From assembly GCA_937967805.1 (NCBI GenBank), contig CALBTC010000315.1, forward strand, positions 1-6,895: 6,895 nucleotides of DNA, in the 5' to 3' direction. Below, piece after piece: positions 1 to 3,833 of this stretch. Position 1 is the stretch's first letter, and each line of letters starts with the position of its first letter. The DNA is from an uncultured Anaerolineaceae bacterium (GTDB lineage: Bacteria; Chloroflexota; Anaerolineae; Promineifilales; Promineifilaceae). Below the pieces are notes generated by a model. That model ran no database searches. It was not told the origin of the DNA and saw only the letters and a list, made by a program, of their open reading frames with translations. Made by a program: the position numbers and the translations under genes.

Positions 1-58
1 GCGGCGTCTGTGCTGAAAAGGTATCGTTGCCATAATAGCTGAAAACATTCAGGTTCAT
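1..58 (-). CDS. possible 5' end of an unidentified gene (cut by window edge)
   Basis: An ATG at 58 on the minus strand opens a frame that stays open for 19 codons to the window edge (MNLNVFSYYGNDTF...). An in-frame stop lies just upstream at 71-73, so this ATG is the only possible ATG start of the frame. No Shine-Dalgarno sequence precedes it, but a promoter-like pair at 68-96 would start transcription only a few bases before the ATG, which would fit a leaderless mRNA. The fragment is too short to assign to a family. It follows the threonine synthase-like gene on the same strand with a 55-base gap. It may be chance; the neighbouring sequence to the left would decide. Confidence 0.3.
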   Translation of the reverse strand, partial: MNLNVFSYYGNDTFSAQTP

Positions 59-67
59 AGTGAGCGT

Positions 68-96
68 AGGTTAGCATGGGGCGGGGAATTCGTCAA
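68..96 (-). promoter_or_regulatory. possible promoter for the gene at the left edge
   Basis: Read on the minus strand, TTGACG (91-96) is followed after exactly 17 bases by TAACCT (68-73), which is preceded by TGC as in extended -10 elements. The -35 matches consensus at 5 of 6 positions and the -10 at only 3 of 6. Transcription would start about 3 bases before the ATG at 58. A perfect TATAAT also lies at 99-104 on this strand, but it has no good -35 at normal spacing. Confidence 0.3.
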
Positions 97-113
97 GAAT
101 TATACCGGTGAAA

Positions 114-1277
114 TCATGTCAGGAGGATACGGTGCTTCAATCCGTTGCCGGTGTTAAAGATGAGAACACGTTCGTCTGGGTCAATCCACCCTTGAGCGAC
201 CAGTTCTTCCAAGACGGCGACCGTGGCAGCCGCTTCTAGAGAGACAAACATGCCTTCCAAAGAGGCGAGCTGTTTTTGAGCCTGGATAATACGGCCGTCT
301 GACACCGCAACGGCCGTTCCCCCACTATCTCGTAACGCCCGCAGCATCAAACGGCCGCCAATGGCTGCCGGAACGCGCAGACCGCCAGCCAGGGTAGACG
401 CATTTTCCCAGGTGCCGGTCACTTCATCCCCATCGTGGAATGCTTTTACAACCGGGGCGCAGCCTTCCGATTGCGCCGCCACCATCCGGGGACGATGGCT
501 GCTAATCCAGCCCAACTGCTCCATTTCGTCGAACGCTTTCCACATGCCAATCAGCCCTGTGCCCCCGCCAGTTGGATAAATAATGACATCCGGCAACTGC
601 CAATCGAATGCGGCTGCCAATTCATATCCCATGATCTTTTTACCTTCAACGCGGTAAGGCTCTTTAAGCGTGGAGACATCAAACCAACCGCCTTCCGCAG
701 CCGCTTCTGCCGCTTCGCGCCCGGCGTCGTTGATAAGGCCATTGACCAGGTGCAAATCAGCCCCGCTCATCTGCACTTCCATAATGTTGATGAGTGGCGC
801 ATCGCTGGGCATGTAAACGTGGGCGGTTGCTCCGGCGCGGGCAGCGTAGGCGGCCAGCGCGCCACCGGCATTGCCCGCCGTGGGAATGACAAACTCCCTG
901 GCACCCAGTTCCAGCGCCCGGCTAACGGCCGCTGCCAATCCCAAAGCCTTAAAGCTGCCGGTGGGGTTTTGCCCTTCATCTTTCATGTAAAGTTGGCGAA
1001 GACCCAGCGTTCCGCCTAGATTATTAAGCTTGAGGATCGGTTTGCCGCCTTCGCCCAGGGTAACGCGGTAGTCGGGATCGCTCACGGGTAGCAGTTCATG
1101 AAAGCGCCACATGCCGGACGGCCGGCGCATGATTTTGTCGCGATCCAGCTCAGCGCGGGCTTTGGCCAGATCGTAACGGGCTAACAGCGGCTGCCCGGCA
1201 TCGCTCAGGCGGGTGAGCTGGTTGGCGTCATAAGTTTGCTGGGTGAGGGAACATGCGAGGTGGGTAAGATAGGTCAT
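114..1277 (-). CDS. thrC: threonine synthase-like PLP-dependent enzyme
   Basis: This 387-residue protein is a fold-type II pyridoxal-phosphate enzyme, best read as threonine synthase, which converts O-phosphohomoserine to threonine and phosphate in the cytoplasm. The PLP lysine is K110 in NPTGSFKALG (104-113). An asparagine loop TAGNAGG (133-139) follows, then the phosphate-binding loop TGGGTGL (236-242), an EGCAPVV segment (271-277) and the C-terminal NTGNGLK (375-381). The N-terminal 40 residues (HLACS ... GQPLLARYDL) align with the zinc-ribbon leader of many threonine synthases, but only C9 remains of the expected CxxC pairs. Length is normal for the bacterial/archaeal short type. No hom or thrB gene is in view. 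It lies 24 bases downstream of the response regulator on the same strand and may be co-transcribed with it. No strong ribosome site precedes the ATG. A related PLP lyase or dehydratase is the main alternative. Confidence 0.85.
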   Translation of the reverse strand: MTYLTHLACSLTQQTYDANQLTRLSDAGQPLLARYDLAKARAELDRDKIMRRPSGMWRFHELLPVSDPDYRVTLGEGGKPILKLNNLGGTLGLRQLYMKDEGQNPTGSFKALGLAAAVSRALELGAREFVIPTAGNAGGALAAYAARAGATAHVYMPSDAPLINIMEVQMSGADLHLVNGLINDAGREAAEAAAEGGWFDVSTLKEPYRVEGKKIMGYELAAAFDWQLPDVIIYPTGGGTGLIGMWKAFDEMEQLGWISSHRPRMVAAQSEGCAPVVKAFHDGDEVTGTWENASTLAGGLRVPAAIGGRLMLRALRDSGGTAVAVSDGRIIQAQKQLASLEGMFVSLEAAATVAVLEELVAQGWIDPDERVLIFNTGNGLKHRILLT

Positions 1278-1301
1278 GTTTTGTTCAGGGGAACGGGATA
1301 T

Positions 1302-1724
1302 TTAGATGAAGGTATAGGTTTGGGAAGGGGTTTGAGCCGTTACGGCCGTTTCCTCGCCGTTTAAATAAGTGTGCAGCGTTTGCCGAATCTGGCGCAGGTC
1401 GGCCGGTTTGCGCAAAAAGCCAGAGCAGCCAACGGTGAGTGCGGCCGTTTCCACGGCAGCAGAATCGTGGGCGGTCAGGGCAACAATGGGAATGTGCTGC
1501 AAGGCGGGATGCTGCTTAATTCGCCGGGTGAGATCGAGGCCATTCATTTCCCCTGGCAGATGCAAATCCATGAGAATGAGGTCAGGCTGGTGGGAGACGG
1601 CCGTTTCCCAACCAGCCACCGCGTCAAGCGCCACTAACAATTGATGTCCTTCAGCGGCAACAACACGCTGCACCAGTAAAACATTGTTTGGATTATCTTC
1701 TACGTACAGGATTTGCTTAGCCAT
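1302..1724 (-). CDS. single-domain response regulator (CheY/DivK-like receiver)
   Basis: This 140-residue protein is a lone phosphoacceptor receiver domain. The acidic pair E9-D10 lies in ILYVEDNPNN, the phosphorylation site is D53 in ILMDLHLPG, the switch threonine is T84 in IVALTAHD, and the conserved lysine is K106 in FLRKPAD. After about residue 125 only a short Thr/Gln-rich tail follows, with no output domain, so it probably works by protein contact, like DivK or CheY, or as a phosphorelay intermediate. The frame is open 30 codons further upstream, but the ATG at 1724 is chosen because AAGGAG (1732-1737) sits 7 bases before it and receiver homology begins immediately. No histidine kinase is encoded nearby, so its partner is unknown. 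It is divergent from lysR and 24 bases upstream of the threonine synthase-like gene. Confidence 0.92.
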   Translation of the reverse strand: MAKQILYVEDNPNNVLLVQRVVAAEGHQLLVALDAVAGWETAVSHQPDLILMDLHLPGEMNGLDLTRRIKQHPALQHIPIVALTAHDSAAVETAALTVGCSGFLRKPADLRQIRQTLHTYLNGEETAVTAQTPSQTYTFI

Positions 1725-1731
1725 CTGGATT

Positions 1732-1737
1732 CTCCTT
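1732..1737 (-). promoter_or_regulatory. ribosome binding site fixing the response regulator start
   Basis: On the minus strand AAGGAG lies 7 bases before the ATG at 1724. This decides against the longer frame beginning at 1814, whose extra 30 residues resemble no receiver sequence. Confidence 0.85.
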
Positions 1738-1823
1738 GGGGAAAAATAGATGTATCCATCATTTAGAAAAAAGGTATCAGATAGCCTAACACGCTGCTTG
1801 CATAAGTGCCACAAATAGAAGCT

Positions 1824-1952
1824 ATGTGGAATATAGGATTAATCTATGAGGAGGATGGTATACTAACTACTTTCGCCGAAAGCAAAACGTTATTGACTCG
1901 GGCTCGTCAAATTCGGCGTGAAACCCTTCGGTCGCCTCAGGGCAGGCTGTGA
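1824..1952 (+). CDS. small open frame upstream of lysR, 42 codons, doubtful
   Basis: An ATG at 1824 opens a 42-residue frame ending in TGA at 1950-1952. The second half is strongly basic and arginine-rich (LLTRARQIRRETLRSPQGRL). No ribosome site precedes this ATG. A strong purine run GAGGAGG (1848-1854) lies inside the frame but does not serve any in-frame ATG, GTG or TTG at normal distance. The predicted lysR promoter at 1856-1864 would start downstream of this ATG. It could be a degenerate remnant, a leader peptide, or chance. No family is recognised. Confidence 0.2.
   Translation: MWNIGLIYEEDGILTTFAESKTLLTRARQIRRETLRSPQGRL
1856..1864 (+). promoter_or_regulatory. candidate extended -10 promoter for lysR
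   Basis: TGG directly followed by TATACT forms an extended -10 element (TGn plus 5 of 6 matches to TATAAT). The -35 region 17 bases upstream is not recognisable, which extended -10 promoters tolerate. Transcription would begin near 1870, giving an untranslated leader of about 125 bases that contains the hairpins described separately. Confidence 0.45.
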
Positions 1953-1967
1953 TACGTGACCGAGGGT
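1923..1967 (+). promoter_or_regulatory. nested hairpin in the lysR leader
   Basis: ACCCTTCGGTC (1923-1933) pairs with GACCGAGGGT (1958-1967): 10 base pairs with a single bulged T. Inside the loop, GCCT (1934-1937) pairs with AGGC (1944-1947). A competing pairing, GGGTG (1964-1968) with CACCC (1979-1983), would break the outer stem and place a paired arm right beside the AGG (1984-1986) that precedes the lysR start. This could allow two leader conformations. No known riboswitch class was recognised. Confidence 0.35.
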
Positions 1968-1996
1968 GGAGCACGCGTCACCCAGGTAAAAATTGC

Positions 1997-2875
1997 ATGG
2001 AAATCAGACAAATTGAGGCTTTTTTAGCCGTTATTCAAGAGGGAAGTTTTACCAACGCAGCGGCGTACCTGAATTTAACCCAGCCGTCTTTGAGCGCCCG
2101 CATTCAGCAGTTGGAACAAAGCCTGGGGGGGGAACTGTTTCGCCGGGGGCAACGGCCGTTGGTGCTGACGCCGCTGGGGGATCTTTTTCGTGACTATGCT
2201 GAACGGGCCGTGGCCATTTTGCAGGCGGGTCAAGAAGCGGTGCAGTTGGCCCAGCAGGGGCAAATTGGCCGGGTAACGGTTTGCTGTCCTTTTTCCCTGG
2301 CGGCCTCGCTCATGCCCGAGGTGGTGAAGCAGTTTAGCCAGGCATATCCCCAGGCGGAGCTTTACTTAGAGACAGGGCACTCTGATTTTGCTATTGATCA
2401 ACTGCTGGATGGGATGGTAAATCTCTCTTTAGCGGCTGCCTTTCCCCGCTACGCGGCGCAGGTGCAAACGCTGGTGCGGCTGCATGATGAGATGGTTGTT
2501 GCCGTGTCGCCGGAGCACGAGCTGGTGGGGGAAACGGCCGTTGCCATCCCCCAATTGTGGCACTACCAGCCGATCATCATCCACTGGGGGCGGGCGTTTG
2601 ACGCTTACATTGCCAGCCTGCGCCAGATGAGCAAAGCAGAAGTGGCCGCGGTACGAGTTCCATTGGCCGCCGCCTTGCCCATGGCCCAGCAGCCACAAAC
2701 CATCACCTTCTTGCCGCGCCGGGTAACGGCCGTTTTTGGCTTAGTGGAGCTGCCTGTACCTAAATTCAAATTTGATTGGGACGCTATCGTTGCCACCCGC
2801 CATGGCCGCACGCTGACGCCACTGGAGCAGGGATTTGTAGATATGGTAACGGCCGTTTGGCACCAATCACCCTAG
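1997..2875 (+). CDS. LysR-family transcriptional regulator
   Basis: This 292-residue protein has the typical LysR layout and length. The N-terminal winged helix-turn-helix spans about residues 1-60, with the signature EIRQIEAFLAV, SFTNAAAYLNLTQPSLSARI and LGGELFRR. A linker helix runs to about residue 85, and a type 2 periplasmic-binding-like effector domain fills residues 88-292. The ATG at 1997 is chosen because LysR homology starts exactly there; the frame is open upstream from a GTG at 1949, but those 16 residues look non-homologous. Only a weak AGG (1984-1986) serves as ribosome site, 10 bases away. The ligand and target genes cannot be inferred. It is divergent from the response regulator, the classical position of a LysR target, and is not part of the arsR operon, which has its own promoter. 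Four AACGGCCGTT palindromes lie inside this gene, as does a run of eight G at 2125-2132. Confidence 0.93.
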   Translation: MEIRQIEAFLAVIQEGSFTNAAAYLNLTQPSLSARIQQLEQSLGGELFRRGQRPLVLTPLGDLFRDYAERAVAILQAGQEAVQLAQQGQIGRVTVCCPFSLAASLMPEVVKQFSQAYPQAELYLETGHSDFAIDQLLDGMVNLSLAAAFPRYAAQVQTLVRLHDEMVVAVSPEHELVGETAVAIPQLWHYQPIIIHWGRAFDAYIASLRQMSKAEVAAVRVPLAAALPMAQQPQTITFLPRRVTAVFGLVELPVPKFKFDWDAIVATRHGRTLTPLEQGFVDMVTAVWHQSP

Positions 2876-2928
2876 CACCTTTACGTTTACCCTATGACCT
2901 CCAGGAACAGCTTAACCTGTACTTCAAC

Positions 2929-2957
2929 TTGACACTTTACCAAACATATTTTATTAT
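2929..2957 (+). promoter_or_regulatory. sigma70-type promoter of the arsR-SRPBCC-uvrA operon
   Basis: A perfect -35 TTGACA (2929-2934) is separated by exactly 17 bases from a -10 TATTAT (2952-2957). It is the best promoter in the window and lies 44 bases before the GTG start of the arsR-type gene. A palindromic operator candidate begins immediately after the -10. Confidence 0.8.
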
Positions 2958-2978
2958 TTAACTAATTAGTTAATTAGT
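2958..2978 (+). promoter_or_regulatory. operator candidate: palindrome plus tandem repeat
   Basis: TTAACTAATTAGTTAA (2958-2973) is a perfect 16-base palindrome directly abutting the -10. Overlapping it, TAATTAGT occurs twice in tandem (2963-2970 and 2971-2978). ArsR-family dimers bind AT-rich inverted repeats over or just after the -10, so this is the natural site for autorepression by the next gene. Confidence 0.7.
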
Positions 2979-2984
2979 AAATCA

Positions 2985-2992
2985 AGAGGTGG
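2985..2992 (+). promoter_or_regulatory. ribosome binding site deciding the arsR-type start
   Basis: AGAGGTGG lies 8 bases before the GTG at 3001. The in-frame GTG at 2989 overlaps this sequence and therefore cannot use it, so 3001 is preferred. Confidence 0.7.
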
Positions 2993-3000
2993 TAAAGACC

Positions 3001-3333
3001 GTGAATGATACGCTTAGCCAGACTTTTTCCGCTCTAGCCGACCCAACCCGTCGGGCCATGCTGGACCGACTGGCGCAGGGTCCGGCCACAGTCAAGGAGC
3101 TTGCCGAGCCGTTCACGATCAGCCTGCCGGCCGTCTCAAAGCACCTGAAAGTGCTGGAATATGCCGGGTTGATCGAGCGCGGACGCGAAGCCCAGTGGCG
3201 CCCGGCACAACTGCAAGCCGCACCGCTGAAGGATGCTGCCCAGTGGCTGGAGACTTATCGCCAGCACTGGGAAGAAAATTTAGATCGCCTGGACGAATAT
3301 TTACGCCAGCTTCAAGAGGAACAGAAAAAGTAG
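3001..3333 (+). CDS. ArsR-family winged-helix repressor
   Basis: This 110-residue DNA-binding protein is of the ArsR/SmtB family, closest in style to the SdpR-like group found beside SRPBCC genes. The opening helix carries FSALADPTRRAMLDRL (9-24). The helix-turn-helix is TVKELAEPFTISLPAVSKHLKVLE (30-53), including the AVSKHLKVL recognition helix typical of the family. The wing is GLIERGREAQWR (56-67), followed by a C-terminal helical dimerisation region to residue 110. It contains no cysteine, so the classical thiol metal sites are absent and it probably senses something other than a soft metal or responds to a partner protein. A GTG start at 3001 is chosen from the ribosome site; 2989 would add four residues. 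It is the first gene of the operon and likely its autorepressor through the palindrome at 2958-2978. Confidence 0.92.
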   Translation: MNDTLSQTFSALADPTRRAMLDRLAQGPATVKELAEPFTISLPAVSKHLKVLEYAGLIERGREAQWRPAQLQAAPLKDAAQWLETYRQHWEENLDRLDEYLRQLQEEQKK

Positions 3334-3354
3334 GGTCATGGCGCGCCATGACCC
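3333..3354 (+). repeat. perfect 22-base palindrome at the arsR stop codon
   Basis: The 11-base arm GGGTCATGGCG (3333-3343) is followed without a spacer by its exact reverse complement (3344-3354). The first base is the last base of the TAG stop. In RNA it would form a stem of about 9 GC-rich pairs with a 4-base loop. No U-run follows, so it is not a standard terminator. It may reduce read-through, stabilise one part of the mRNA, or be a second protein-binding site. Confidence 0.75.
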
Positions 3355-3380
3355 AATACGATGCAAAAGGAAAATGAGTA

Positions 3381-3833
3381 ATGACAAACAAAACAAATGA
3401 TCGAGAAATCGTCGTCACGCGACTGCTTGACGCTCCGCGCGAACTCGTCTTTGCAGCGTTTACCGAACGAGAACATATTGAACAATGGTGGGCACCGAAA
3501 GGAGCCACGACACACGAGATGAATGTGGAACCCGGCGGTACCTGGCGCTATAGCCAGCCTGCCCGGAATGGTTCCCAACGTCCATTCAAAATCAAGTTTA
3601 TCGAGCTGGATAAACCATCGCGGCTTGTTTACGATTATGGCAGCGACGCACCGAACGCATCTGACCCCGTACGCACCACCGTCACCTTCGAGGAAGAGGA
3701 TGGCAAAACCAAAGTCACCTTGCAGTTGATGTTCGCCACGGCCGCTGAGCGCAAACAAGCCGTAAAATACGGTGCCATTGTGGGCGCTATGCAGGCGCTG
3801 GAAAGCCTTGCCGATTATCTGGCTACGGTATGA
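3381..3833 (+). CDS. SRPBCC-domain protein (AHSA1 family)
   Basis: This 150-residue cytoplasmic protein has the START/Bet v 1-like fold of the AHSA1 (activator of Hsp90 ATPase homologue 1-like) family. Signature pieces are REIVVTRLLDAPRELVFAAF (8-27), the HIEQWWAPKG loop (32-41), the VEPGGTWRY strand (49-57), and a long C-terminal helix (about 122-149) that closes the hydrophobic pocket. Members bind small hydrophobic ligands, but the ligand is unknown here. The gene starts 47 bases after the arsR-type gene with AAAGG (3366-3370) upstream, and its stop overlaps the next start by 4 bases. ArsR plus AHSA1 pairs are common in bacteria. Whether this protein feeds a ligand signal to the repressor is inference. 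Confidence 0.9.
   Translation: MTNKTNDREIVVTRLLDAPRELVFAAFTEREHIEQWWAPKGATTHEMNVEPGGTWRYSQPARNGSQRPFKIKFIELDKPSRLVYDYGSDAPNASDPVRTTVTFEEEDGKTKVTLQLMFATAAERKQAVKYGAIVGAMQALESLADYLATV

Larger units (their letters stand above)
1725..1996. other. divergent intergenic region between response regulator and lysR
   Basis: This 272-base region separates two divergent genes and is AT-rich on the left (about 1738-1865) and GC-rich on the right. Seen in it are the response regulator ribosome site, an extended -10 for lysR at 1856-1864, a 13-base inverted repeat with arms CTTTCG/CGAAAG (1870-1882), a second quasi-palindrome TTC-N5-GAA (1912-1922), and a nested hairpin (1923-1967). LysR-type proteins usually bind between divergent genes, so autoregulation and control of the response regulator gene are plausible but not shown. 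No convincing minus-strand promoter could be picked. Confidence 0.6.

Noticed and set aside
87..101. Inverted repeat AATTC/GAATT downstream of the threonine synthase-like gene
   Set aside because: Five weak pairs and no T-run; too weak to call a terminator.
435..1019. 194-codon plus-strand frame opposite the threonine synthase-like gene
   Set aside because: Cys/His/Arg-rich composition without any family pattern, and the opposite strand encodes a complete PLP enzyme.
1893..1898. TTGACT as a -35 for lysR
   Set aside because: No -10-like hexamer lies 16-18 bases downstream.
2893..2920. Possible terminator after lysR (CAGG ... CCTG)
   Set aside because: Only four base pairs with a 10-base loop and no T-run.
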